DNA of 64,000 bases from Larimichthys crocea. Its lineage: Eukaryota > Chordata > Actinopteri > Sciaenidae. The DNA lies in assembly GCF_000972845.2 (NCBI RefSeq), contig NC_040025.1:20453399-20517398 (forward strand), written 5' to 3'. The translations under genes were made by a program, and so were the position numbers. Below the pieces are notes generated by a model. That model saw only the letters and a program-made list of their open reading frames with translations. It did not search any database and had not been told where the DNA came from. Every line of letters begins with the position of its first letter. Positions within the stretch are counted from its first letter, which is position 1. Of this stretch, positions 48,101 through 59,230 are shown one piece after another.

Positions 48101-51100
48101 AACTTTGAAACCTCACTTCTCAGTTAATATTCTGTTTATTTAACTACTGACTGATGGGAAATGCAACTGAAGCTCTGTTGTGACTGTTACAGTCAGATGA
48201 TATTGAGATATTTCAAGAAGTGAAAACTTTGACCTACTACTGGCACTAGATGTAAAGTTTTGTGGGTATCCATCCATAATTTGTTAATTCTTATTTCACT
48301 CAAGATTCATCTTCTGGGGACTGTGAATGTCAAATCATCATGGTAATCCATCAAATATCCTCAAAATAGTTTAATCTGGACCAAAGTGATAAACCAACCA
48401 ACCAACCACTATTCCTCAAGCCACACTGCTATCATAGCTAAACACAAAGAGTTAAATGTAGCTTCCATTAATTTACATTCATAGGAAACCAAACATAAGT
48501 GTTTCTCCATATGTAGCGAGTTATAATAAAGATTTGTAAAGGGTGAAAAAGCTGACCTGGATGCCGGGACATTTCTCTGGCCGTAGGCTGCTCTCCTTGT
48601 CCACCAGCAGCACAAAACTGTTTACTGCCTGGGGAATCTGCTCCTGCAACAGTTAAACGCTGTGTAAATTCTACTAAATTCCACTGATGCATGTTTGACT
48701 TTGAGTCACACTCTTTTATCGATCATTACAAATAAATTAGAATACATTTCAAGTCAAAATCATAGGGGCATCATTAGACATGCAAGAAAACTTTTTAGAA
48801 TTTTTAAGTCATTTGATTAATAAAAAAACATCTTGTATATTACACAATAGAAACGTATATTAATGTCCTTTTGTCTGGATATGCTGTTTATGCTCCAGAG
48901 CTGATCCATTTTTTAGCATTGACATTTCACTCAGAGTTTATCATCTGTAAACAACAAAGCTGCACAGCACTCCAGCCATGAATAAACACCCAAACAACAG
49001 TTAAGTCAGATCTGCTGTAGTCAGCTGTAATGCAGAAGTTTCTGTGCTTCTTACTTGAAATGTCATCAAGGCCTTGTAGAGCTGCGGTTGAGGAATTGCT
49101 TTCTTTGCATCGAAAATGATCGTCATCCCAGCTTCTCTGATTTCTCTCCTGAGTACAGAGATAAAAAGGAAAGTTAATACACAACAGTGTGCACAATAAA
49201 ACAGATATGGCTACAAAAGATGCTAAAAAAATACCTCGAAGCAGTCAGTGATTTAATGGCATATGGATGTTACATACCTGGTGATAGAGTGGAAGTAGAG
49301 CAGCATCTTGAAGAGCTCCTGGCTTGTTACAGCTGAACTCCATCCCTGGTGGTCTCCATAGAGCTCAACTATTGCTCTGCCTGTCCTGTCTCTACCTCCT
49401 GAAGCGAAGATCAAACTATTAAGCACAATTTTACAATAAAAGTATAATCTATAAGCTAAAAGAAAGCACAAACAACAAAAGGTAAAGATAAACAATTAAA
49501 AACCAATCAGTCTATTATCAATCTAACAACTGATATACTCTAAACACTAAAGAGTGATACCATGTACACAGATATCTTTTATGTATTCTAATTTTATACT
49601 ACAGTATATGTTGTTCTTTTATGTACTGTAGAAAACCTTTTGCACAACAATATACATTGATTATTAAGATTATTGTGATGTTATTTATTGTGTTTCAAAC
49701 AAACTTACCTGTGAGAGCTGCTACTCCTAAATAAAGAGGATGGGCTCTGGGGTCTGGAGATCCCAGGGGAAGGTGGTCAGGTCTGGGACGAGCAGAGGCA
49801 GGCTGGGAGATTCTTTGCGTCTCTACTGCAGGAGGTGGATTTGTCTGTGGCGGGTTCTCCGTCTGATGGCAAGTTCTACTTGTTATCGATGTACTGCCAG
49901 GCTGAGCACCATCTGGAGAAAATGGATAGAATTTGTTGTGGGGAAGCTGATGAAGAGTGGTTTTAATTTGCTACTATATGATAAAGAACCAAATAAAAAC
50001 TCCACACTAAATAAAATTTGAGTAGAACATGCAAAAAGAACAACAACACTCTGTACCTGGAATCTTCCTCCTGTTGATCTTGGGTGAAACCAGTCGAAAG
50101 GCTGTACTGTTTTTACATTTGACCACGTGCAGCTGGGGAATCTCTGCACAAGAGACAGTATTTTCTCTTCTTCTAACGTTTTGACCTTCAACAATGACCA
50201 GCTCACATTTCTCTGAGGTGTCAACCACAGCTGTGGAGAGGGACGAGCATCTTCCATCCAACATGGATTCCCGTCTGTTCTGTGGCACTGAAACAGACTT
50301 TGAAAAGTTTGCGCTCACTCCCATGGAATTGGTTCTGCTTTGTGTCCTTTCACGAGGCTTGGGGATTATGTTCATCGCTGAAATTTCACTGGAAGTAAAT
50401 GGTAATCCATGGTGTTTGGCAGAGATCACATCTGACTGTTTAGGATCTTTTAAGCCTGACAAAGCTCTATTAGTGTTTATCCTCATCCCTGCTGCTAAAT
50501 TTGTCCCGTTCACGTTGGGTAAATTGCCATAAGTTTTGGCAGACTGTGCATCCCTTGGTTCCCTAAATGGCAGACTGGTCCTTTCAGTTGTCTGTTCTGG
50601 TAGCTGACCAAATTTTAAAACATTGGTTCCCTTGTAATCCATGCAGGGGGCATTGTGTGTAATTCCTGGTTTCCAATATGGAACAGTGTTCTTCTCTCCT
50701 GACTCCTTACAGATGGCTCCACTGACAGAGGAAGGAGAGTGGTGTTGCATCCCAGGATCAAACCACATTCCTTGAACATTACACCATGGGTCCTCTGTTT
50801 CAGTCTCTGGTCTGTCATCACACTGTGAGAAATCCCCATCCTCCTCCACCACTGCTAACATATTCCCCCTCTCCGTCTCCTGTCCAAAGGTGACAGGGTT
50901 TTGTATAGCAGCCTGGTAGGAGTCCCTGTATCGACACCGCAGCTCCTGAGCTCTGGAAACCTTCCCACCTTGTTTTCTCCTCATGCATGGGGTACAGGGT
51001 TTCTCTGAGAACCGGACAGTGAGGACACACTGAGAAGAATCAAGGTAGTCAGGGTGAGGGTGATGGGACTGGGAATGGTGGAGAGCAGTTGGAGGCCCTG

Positions 51101-52716
51101 TTTCTGCTGACATGTTGGGCCTTAATGGTACAGAAGCCTCGGATCTAGAATGACTTTGCATTTGTGGTTTTGTAGGTAATGACACATGTGCTTGTGACTG
51201 TGCTTGAGGTGATATCTGTGTGTTTGGCTGTCTTTGTGTGTGCCTGTATGACTCTGTCTGTGTATGTGGCTGCATTTGTGCTGGTCTCTGCAGATATCTT
51301 TGGATTTGTGGTTCCATTTGTGTGTGTGGTTGCATTTGCATTTCTAATTTCTGTTGTTCCTCAGTTACTGACTGAGCTTTACCAAAAAGCATGGTTGCCT
51401 GCAGGACATCAATATATTCCCCTTCTGCAACAACGTGGTCTGCTGGTCCACCCCTGCTTATATCTTTAATTTTTGTATCTTTATGTTTGTCTTGTCCTAA
51501 ATTTTCAGAAATACCTACACCCTTATCTTCACCTTTACACAGATTTATACCTGCAGCAGTGCATGTACCTGAAACAGTGCTTGTCTTTGTAGTTGTATCT
51601 GTCCCAGGAAAGGAGTTGTCCCATGTATTAGGGGCCACCCAGCCAACAGGCTTAGGCTCAGTTTCAGTCTCTTTCACTTTGACTATCCTAGAAGAAGAAG
51701 CAGCCCGAGTATCCACCAAGCAGAGTGACACAGCAATGCCGTGTTTTGCTGGACATATTCTGGTCTCCACAGAGAAGGCAGAGGGATGTGAAGGTGATGT
51801 TAAAATTGAATTTTTAATGGTAGCAGGATACTGTTTTGGTGCAGATTCTTTAGAGGAAGAAAGAGGAAATGAACGATTTGATGAAGAGTTCTCAGGAAAA
51901 TGAGGAAGAGGTGGAGGATGAGGAAGTGGAGATGGTAATGGAGGATATGAAGGAGGAGCAGAGGCCATGCTACTCCTGGCACGCGTTGGGAAGTCCACAA
52001 AATCAGGCACAGCCACCCGTTCCCATGGTAACCTCACAACACCCTGCTCAGTGGCCAGCAGGCATTGGCTGAGAGGCGTTCCATGGCGGCCCTGGTTGAG
52101 CTCCTCTAACCAGTCACAGGTGAATATGCACGGATAGGAAATTTCAGGGATTGGGGTCTCCTCGACTACCTCCACTCTCAGCTCCTCTTCATCTAGTAGG
52201 CTGCAGACCACGATGCGAGCTGATTGGTCGCAGAATGGTGCCACCTGGAGGTAAAAGTCACCCGGTTGAAGTAGCAGAGGGTTGATAGGAGCGAGGTGGA
52301 TGACGACTTGGTCACGCAAACACAGAGGCCAGCCCTCGCACAGGAAAAGTACATTAGAGTACTGTGCCTAAAAGAGGACAAGGACAGAGCAGGGTTTCAG
52401 AAGACCATCAATATTTTTATCATGATATTAATTCTAGCAAAAAGATCTTAGGGCAGCTTTGTTCCATATTATTAAATGTGAAATGTGAAATTAAATGTGT
52501 TTGTCTCTGTAGACTTACACATGCAGCCTGCTGCACAGTGTCTAAAATGTGCTTGGCTGGGACCAAAAAGTCCAGCAGGCACCGCAGGGCATCTCCCTGA
52601 TAACGGCTATCAATTATTTGGAAGAGCTGGCTGAGAAGAGTGGGGGCGGTGGCCTCAAAGGGCGGGTACAGCACCGACAGCAGGTTCTGGATCGAGCCCT
52701 CCAAAGAGTTGAGGTT
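39110..52716 (-). CDS. kiaa1755: KIAA1755-like RhoGEF (Solo/puratrophin family), start exon not found
   Basis: Probable Rho guanine-nucleotide exchange factor. Twenty-two exons keep phase and give 2,224 codons plus stop: 52519-52716, 50057-52367, 49709-49912, 49278-49398, 49055-49148, 48557-48643, 47886-48002, 47686-47784, 47376-47527, 46932-47070, 46567-46689, 46270-46467, 45432-46144, 44181-44630, 43035-43284, 42713-42802, 41617-41943, 41360-41530, 41094-41271, 40898-41014, 39641-39922, 39110-39363. The N-terminus ([48 protein letters not shown]) matches human KIAA1755 and ARHGEF40/Solo. Sec14, spectrin-like, DH and PH regions follow. The first exon traced has no ATG, so a short 5' exon is missing, probably within 52.7-64 kb. 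The protein is much longer than the roughly 1,200 residues I recall for human KIAA1755. Location next to the transglutaminase supports orthology. No frame breaks were found. Confidence 0.9.
40093..40600 (+). repeat. Teleost interspersed repeat, unclassified, in a RhoGEF intron
   Basis: The sequence carries blocks I recognise from a common dispersed repeat of spiny-rayed fishes: ATGCCAGC..TGTGAGG, GCATGCTAACATGCT, GAGGCTGATGGG..TTTTGCAGG, and two rounds of TGGTGGCGCTAGAGG..GATCACCAAAGT..CAATCCATTCAATA. No ends, coding region or tail are obvious. It may be a non-autonomous DNA transposon, but the class is not certain. Confidence 0.65.
40898..43284 (-). other. DH-PH catalytic cassette of the RhoGEF
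   Basis: The DH domain spans exons 43035-43284, 42713-42802 and 41617-41943. CR1 is [20 protein letters not shown]; the CR3 helix is [20 protein letters not shown] with the [13 protein letters not shown] signature. The PH domain follows in 41360-41530 and 41094-41271 ([56 protein letters not shown]). Exon 40898-41014 adds the post-PH helix block [20 protein letters not shown] found in the puratrophin group. All residues expected for a folded exchange domain seem present; the target GTPase cannot be told from sequence. Confidence 0.9.
45432..47784 (-). other. Spectrin-like helical region and variable linker of the RhoGEF
   Basis: Six exons from 47784 down to 45432 hold long amphipathic helices, for example [40 protein letters not shown] and [17 protein letters not shown], as in the spectrin repeats of the Dbl/puratrophin group. 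The 713-base exon 45432-46144 starts with the last helix ([20 protein letters not shown]). It continues as a polar linker with another helix ([20 protein letters not shown]) before the DH domain. Confidence 0.7.
47886..49398 (-). other. Sec14-like (CRAL-TRIO) domain region of the RhoGEF
   Basis: Four exons encode residues of about 905-1044. They begin [20 protein letters not shown], with the family's GGRD-R-GR-IV entry motif, continue with [15 protein letters not shown] and [20 protein letters not shown], and end in a helix leading into the spectrin-like part. In relatives such as puratrophin this domain precedes spectrin repeats and may bind lipid or regulate GEF activity; here that is inference. 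Confidence 0.75.
48219..48445 (+). repeat. Second copy of the same interspersed repeat family, partial
   Basis: GAAAACTTTGACCTACTACTGG..CTAGATG and GGGTATCCATCC..TATTTCACTC..GTAATCCATCAAATAT match internal blocks of the family at 40093-40600. It lies in another intron of the same gene and is more diverged. Confidence 0.55.
50057..52716 (-). other. N-terminal KIAA1755/Solo module and long low-complexity exon
   Basis: The first two exons traced encode about 836 residues. The first 200 or so form the conserved module ([46 protein letters not shown]). The 2,311-base exon then continues into poorly conserved sequence rich in Pro, Ser, Gln and His. It contains a degenerate short repeat of the type QMQPHTQ, encoded at about 51130-51345. 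The rest looks disordered with scattered basic-Ser patches ([20 protein letters not shown]). Long plus-strand open frames inside it (51391-51903 for instance) are antisense shadows. Confidence 0.75.
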
Positions 52717-55109
52717 CTGAAAAAACAGAAGAGAGAGAAAGCAGAGGAGTAAGAAAAGCTCTTCAATACATCAGTTACAAGGTAGGCAGGCCATGCCCTG
52801 TGGGTATAATATAGGCAGGCACTACTTGGACAACTTGTCATTTAATCCAATTCAATATAGTCAATAACTTTCTTAAAATTCACACCATGATTCAATTTGA
52901 TTCAAAACAAAAAAACTATTTGCTCTTAAAGTGAAATATATTTTCTGAATCAATTTCAATTTATTTATTATTAACTATTTGATTACTATAAAGAAAGTAG
53001 TTAATATTTATATCGCAATTTCCAGAAGTACAAGGAGAAGTTTGTCTAAAATCTTCAAATGTTTACTTTACAGTGATATGATTCAGAGGAAAGCTTGATA
53101 ATTGCTTGATAATTATTAAAAACTGTTGACTGCAAATGGAAACTCTTTTGAAATTGTCATTTCCCCCTGTACTGCACAGTACACAGTGGGAAACCTGGAG
53201 TCAGTAACACTCATCTCACAGTAAATTACACAGGCCTCGTCCTCAACCTCATGACCTGCTAAGAGAATAGCTACACAAACACTCTACGGTCATCATTAAA
53301 ACATACAGTCAGCCAGCCTGACAGCAAACACACAAGTAAACACAGTGTGTGATGGCTGCTCTCAAGGCAAGCTAGCCTCCTGGTTTATGGTTTCACATTC
53401 CCTTTGACCTGAACTCATGGCCCGCTACCCACTTTTAGGTCCTGCTTTATTTAGCCCGGAAAAGGCCATGGCAGCAGACCTCTGGGGTTATTGTATATAC
53501 ATGCATGGCTGAGGCTCTGTGGGGAGATATATGGCATCATATGGGTGATGTGTGAATGTTGCTGCCTTTTTTATTCCCTTCAGGTATGTGTTCAGTGTCA
53601 TTTACTGTATGAGACTACATTGTTCCAGGCTGTGCAGGAGCACAATAAAAATTAATCATTTTGGTTAAAGGTTTGACATTTTGGAAACAACATTTATTCA
53701 TTTTCTTGTATGACAAAATTGATATAAGTCTCATATCTGTTCCTTAAAATCATTCCCAGCTGTTGGGAAGACAAAAGACAAAAGACACACATGGATGTAC
53801 GATGATGCAAACAGAGAAACATGTATTAGGGCGTGATGAATTATGTCTGTCTAACACTGGCTCACTGCCTCTTCGGCTCTGCTCTCTGTGCTGCATCTCA
53901 ATCTCTGCACTTTTGAAAAGGAAAAATATAGCAGTCTTGATCTTCAAATGGCCTTGACACTGGTGGGATCTTACTGTATAACTAGTGGACTTGTACCTAT
54001 GTGTTTCTTATACGTCTGCTTCTGGCTGTTCACATGTTTTTTTCTCATAATCATCATCCACCCTCTTTGTCCTATCCCCTGACATGATGATCTAAAAACG
54101 CCTGAAGCTCAGCCCCCACAGCTCCAGAAACAACACTGTGACTCAGAGCTTTCTGGTCAGCCCTGCCTCACCCCACTGGGACAAAGAGATGATCATCGTG
54201 GTAACAGGAAGGAGAAGGAGAAAGAGGAGGAGGATAGTTGCGGAAGTTATGGGGGGTGGCTGTCAAATGGTGGCTGTCAGGAGGATGGTGGCAGGGACAG
54301 AAGCACGATTTGTACTGTAAGCAAATTCAGTTCACAGCTCATAAAATTTTAATGAAATTTTTTCCTATCCTGAAGACAATGAGCACCTGCTTCATCAGCT
54401 CTTAAATACGTGAGTGTCTTTTCTCAGTTGTCAGAGGGGAAGATTCTTGGCAGCTTGAAAACTGCAGAAACTTAAATGACCATGACCTTAAGAAGAAAAA
54501 TAAATAGTGATGGTGGGTTGGGTCTGCTGGCAACAGTGACAAATGAATAAACATGCAGCGTGCTTACAAAATGAGAGTGAAACCTAAGTTGGAATGTATT
54601 AACACTGCTGGTAATATAAGTCAAGACACATCCCCACTTACTAAATGTCTGTATGTCTGTTTACAAGAACACATGTAAAGGCTGACATGCTATCTTTGAG
54701 CAAAATGCTTCGTTTTGTCTTTTTTGTGTGTTTATTTGTGTGTCTCACATTGTATACAATAGGTCTGTATGGATCTGTCCACCGAGGCCAACATACTATT
54801 GCTGCAGATTCACACGGTACTATATAAACACCCAGATCTAACTCTCTCTCACTTAACCACTGAAAGAAATGGCAACGCTCACATTACTGTGGATAAGATG
54901 TCCCAGTGTGGGAACCGAGGACAGTTTGAATATCTCTGTCTAGTGTCATTATGAAACAGAAATAGTCTTTGCACATTCCTGATGTCAAGCAGGTTCCTGC
55001 CTGGACAAGAACAAAATATTTAACAGTAAAAAAAGGGAAGCATGCATGGTGATTTAATACATTCATGGGGGGCATTTATTCCCTAATATATGACTGTGAC
55101 ATTATTTAG

Positions 55110-55275
55110 AATATTTTTGCCCTTTTCATTTGATAGTATCTGGTAGAGAGTGACAGGAAATATGGGGAGAGGGGAAGGCGATGACACGCAGCAAAGGTCT
55201 CCAGCTTGATTTGAACAGAGGATGTTGGAATGATGACCATCTTATGCATCGTAGACCTCGAAACTAGGCCGCCAA
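55110..55275 (-). mobile_element. tRNA-derived SINE, antisense
   Basis: On the minus strand GTTCAAATC (degenerate B box, near 55218-55210) is followed by GACCTTTGCTGCGTGTCATC, CCCCTCTCCCCATATTTCCT, GTCACTCTCTAC and a TATCAAATGAAAAGGGCAAAAA tail-like end. This is the same family plan as the SINE at 11353-11545. It is older, with several mutated promoter positions. Confidence 0.7.
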
Positions 55276-56403
55276 GATCTCCAACTGTGACATTAGATGG
55301 CGACTATATTTGAACAAATAGTTTCCAAAATCATTCATTTAACATCTACTGTATATTGTGTTTTTAAGAGAGAAACCTCCAAATATGTCGGCTTTCGTCT
55401 GTTTATTTAACAGCAAATAAATTTTGTCTTGACTTCTTATTTTTATTACTACTGTACCTCCCTTCAGTTTGAGTCCAATGACATATCCTCACAAATATTC
55501 ATGCCTGAGAAATATGTAAAGCACAATAAGCACAACTGATGTGATTTGGCCAAACTTCAAAGTGTCTACAGACACTGATACTGCCTCTAAAGAAGCATGA
55601 AAAGAATCCATTTCCTGTGTTTACGTCTGCGGTTTTTCATCTTTAAAAACAAAAACAAGAGAAAAAAACACAGAATAAACTACTTAAAATGATTTTCCTG
55701 CTGCCCACACAAAGAGGAGCTGAGGGACAGATGGATGGATTTATGTACATGAAGGGGATCTTTTGATCACATTTTATTTATTACAACTTCTGTTAGTGAA
55801 CTTCAGGAACTTTGAACAATGTCTTGTCTTTAGGTTGAAATGACAATATCTCATATTCAAATGGATTTTAGAAGGCTGGACAAACAGCTGTGTGCGTGTA
55901 ATCCCCCAACTAAACACGGAAGCGCTCTGAGGCAATGTCAATCGATAGGTGTGCCCTGTGTCTCAGTCTTGGTGACTGTTTCACTTTAGATGGATGTAAA
56001 AGAGATATATCGTAACAGTAAACATAAAGCATTTATGGCAACATTTCATTCACACTTAAAATTTATGTTCCTGTTTCTTTTGAACGTGAAGACTAATTAG
56101 TGGACATGTATCATTTTTATCACCTTCAGGAGCCTTAAGCATTATGACTCAGTGACAAGAAATTAATTAATTACAACTTAGAGGTGCCAACATTGGAATA
56201 TTTTTCATTCTGTAGCACCGAACACATGATTTAAATCCTGTTAGGCCAACTCTCTCTAACTTTTCCATGAGTTTCCAATGTCCAGAGGCATATTTATAAA
56301 TGCCTTCACATTGAAGATTCACCTGCTGTGCCTCATTAGAAGTATGAAAATGACTTAATGTGACTTTTAACCACCTGGAAGGTTCATAAATATTTTTTTA
56401 GCT

Positions 56404-56469
56404 GCTGAGTCAGTGCAGGGTCAATGTCGGGAAGATGGAGGATGCATTTTGGCTAAACGAAATGCATCC
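56404..56469. promoter_or_regulatory. Candidate regulatory site: MARE/AP-1-like motif beside a perfect hairpin
   Basis: TGCTGAGTCAGTGCA, an AP-1 core (TGAGTCA, 56406-56412) in a near-MARE context, lies 27 bases before a perfect 10-bp inverted repeat. Its arms are GGATGCATTT (56440-56449) and AAATGCATCC (56460-56469), separated by a 10-base loop. The function is inferred only from motif shape. Confidence 0.3.
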
Positions 56470-57038
56470 GCTAAATTCCTACTGACTGCAGGGGCGCGGT
56501 TATGCGTCTGACCTCCGACCTTCCTGTGGGGGAGGGAACGGAAAAAGATTTACATGAAGTTTCCAGACTAAAACTTTTGCCCAGCATGTTTTCCCACCTT
56601 ACTGTTCTTAGTCTCAGAAATCTCATTGTTAATTCATGAAAGTGAACTCTGACTCAAAATGAGATACAGAACTATTTTAGTCATCTAGAGATGGCTTCTC
56701 TGCAAACCACAGCTAAACATGTTTGCACTGAAGCTGAGCTGACTATTTTACAAATACTACTTCCAACCAGCTTATTAAGTGTTATGTTGTACACATACCC
56801 ACTGCAAAAAAAACCAAAACAAATAAGAAATAAATGGGTTTGCCATTTGTAGTGTTAGAAAACAATTACAAAACTCTGTTCAAAGCAAATGTACCATCTA
56901 ATCTATTACATTATATATAAAGACATAACTACAGAGAAAGTATTTTCAACTTATTGTGTAAAAGTTTTTTCATAATTAAGAAAAATTCCCAACAAAACTA
57001 TATGAAAACTAAAAATTTGCACTTTTTTGTCAATTAGA

Positions 57039-57126
57039 AGTGTTCCCTGGTGGTGTATTACACTGTTTCAAATCTCTCTTGTAGTGTTCCCTGGTGGTGT
57101 ATTACACTGTTTCAAATCTCTCTTGT
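57039..57126. repeat. Perfect 44-bp tandem duplication
   Basis: The unit starting AGTGTTCCCTGGTGGTG occurs at 57039-57082 and again at 57083-57126 without mismatch, indicating a very recent event or an assembly stutter. Confidence 0.97.
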
Positions 57127-59189
57127 TTTGTGGGATTTTCACACTCCATGTAAAACATCAAAAACAACAAAATCATACATTGTCTCCTTTTGAGTAGGAA
57201 GGACTCCCCCTCTCACATCTGCGTCACGGCACAGTGATGACCTACTGGGCCATTCACTGACAACCAACCATGACCAGGCAACACAGATAGCAATGGGCAA
57301 TCTTAACTATTTTGTAATTTGGAGGAAAATTCAATTGTGCAGTAAATGGATTAGTGCTGACGCAGAAGTTGTGCAGTGACAAACCACAGAACAATCAATG
57401 GAGCACAGAAGTGCCTCACACCAGACGTGGCATCCTTGTTGAAACAGATAGCTGCCTATAAAAGTTGAGATTCTTTAATGGGGAAGTCCAACATTTATTT
57501 TCTTAAAGTTGGGAACCACATCCACAAATAAGGAAATCAAACTTCAAGCATCATTTTTAAGTAACTAACTCGCAGAGACACTATTTTTTACTCTGTTTGG
57601 GTTTATATATAAGTATTTTAATTACATTACAAATAAGCATAAATCTGATTACATTAGAGGATCATATCCTTGAACAATTTTATTCTGATGTATATTGGAA
57701 CAATTTCATTGGATGTTTACCGCTGGTTTATTGGCTCCCTAGATTGGTGCTGCCTTATACAACAGTCCAAACATATTCTGAATTAAATGCACCCAAGGTT
57801 GCCCAAAACCACCACACTCTGAGTATTTGTGATGTAAATAATTTACTATTCCATGCTATTTATAGCTTGGAAAAGAGATTGCTCAGAAAAGAGGTACCAT
57901 GTTCCATCTTTTGTCAAGAGGAGGGGGGGAGTAAATGGACATACCTAATAGATTCAGGATTGTAGCTTTTAGCCTAAGAGCTGCACCCTTAGACTAAAAG
58001 GTACAAAGAATCTTGCAAAAGTTTGTACTTTCTCTTTATCGGTTTCTTTTTCTGAGTGCAACAACTTGTGGATCTTTACCTCAACAAACCTGGTGACACC
58101 AGAGCAGAAGCGCAAACCAAATTACACTGAGGTCGGACATAAACACAGGCTGAGTAGAGCTACTGTACATGACCACTGAGGCACCAAGATGGCCAGACGG
58201 TATATTTAGTAGCTTCACAGGGATCAGCAAATCGGAGCTTGCGGAGGGCAAACACTAATCATGACGGCCTTGATCAGCAGGACGGTTTGAAGGTGGCTGT
58301 AAAGTAGCAGTCAGGAGGCAGAAAGGCCTGTGTTTAAGTCGTTAAAAACACGCCAGGGAATTATGAATGCACCGAGACTTTAAGCACGTCTTTAAACTCA
58401 TCATGAGTGAGCTGACGTGTCTGTGCTCTGTGTGTGCGAGGTGTGTTATTATATCAAAGTGTGGCTTAGCTTTCACTGACACACTCATCTCATCTGTAAT
58501 TAGCTCACAGCTGTGCTTAATGTAACTCACACTGGCAGATTTCATAACAAACAACCAGAAATGATCACTTAGATACAGGAAAAACAGGTGAAAACACAGA
58601 TGAACCACGCTCAGTCGGGCTACAGACTCAACATCAAACTATATGACATCAAATATTTGAAATTCATGAATTTCATGTTGAAGCTTTAACAATTGCAGTG
58701 AGGTGCCGGATCTCTAAACTAGACAGGGAAATGATGAGAGAGTAAAAATGAACGCTTTGCAGTTGTCCACAGCCATCAGAGTTCAACGCTTTGAATAGCT
58801 GCTTCAGAGCCACATCAGCTCAGTCCACACGTCAACTCAAAGTTACTGTCTTAACAGTTCTTTGTATCATTGGACATGTTGCTATGAACTTGGAAAGCAG
58901 AAATTTCCTAGCCCAAAGAGCGTAAAACCAGCAGGCACCAGGTAAAGGCGAGGTGATGATTTGTAGTTTTGCAAACAGAGCTGTTGAGCTGACTGTTGTG
59001 TATTTCCATTGAATCACCAGGACGGGACAAGACGTCTTTCTGCTGAGAGAAGAAGGATGCTCTGTGTAACCTGGTCAACACAGGAACAAATACCCAAACA
59101 TTGAGGTCACTCCCAAAACAGGAATAGTTGGGTTAATGGGCTTTGGCTTCAACGACATGGCAAATATGCAGAAAACAGGGCGGGAAAAA

Positions 59190-59190
<1 letters not shown>

Positions 59191-59226
<36 letters not shown>
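59191..59226. repeat. (CA)18 microsatellite
   Basis: Eighteen uninterrupted CA units, followed by TACAGTG. Confidence 0.98.

Positions 59227-59230
<4 letters not shown>

Noticed and set aside
51391..51903. 170-codon plus-strand open frame
   Set aside because: It is the antisense shadow of the long low-complexity RhoGEF exon on the minus strand.
50007..52319. RhoGEF starting at an in-frame TTG near 52319 or 52704
   Set aside because: Conserved family residues continue upstream of both points and real splice acceptors are present at 52367 and 52716; neither is a eukaryotic start.
57597..57965. 122-codon open frame on the plus strand as a gene
   Set aside because: No recognisable domain, AT-rich codon use, no Kozak or splice context; chance open frame in AT-rich DNA.
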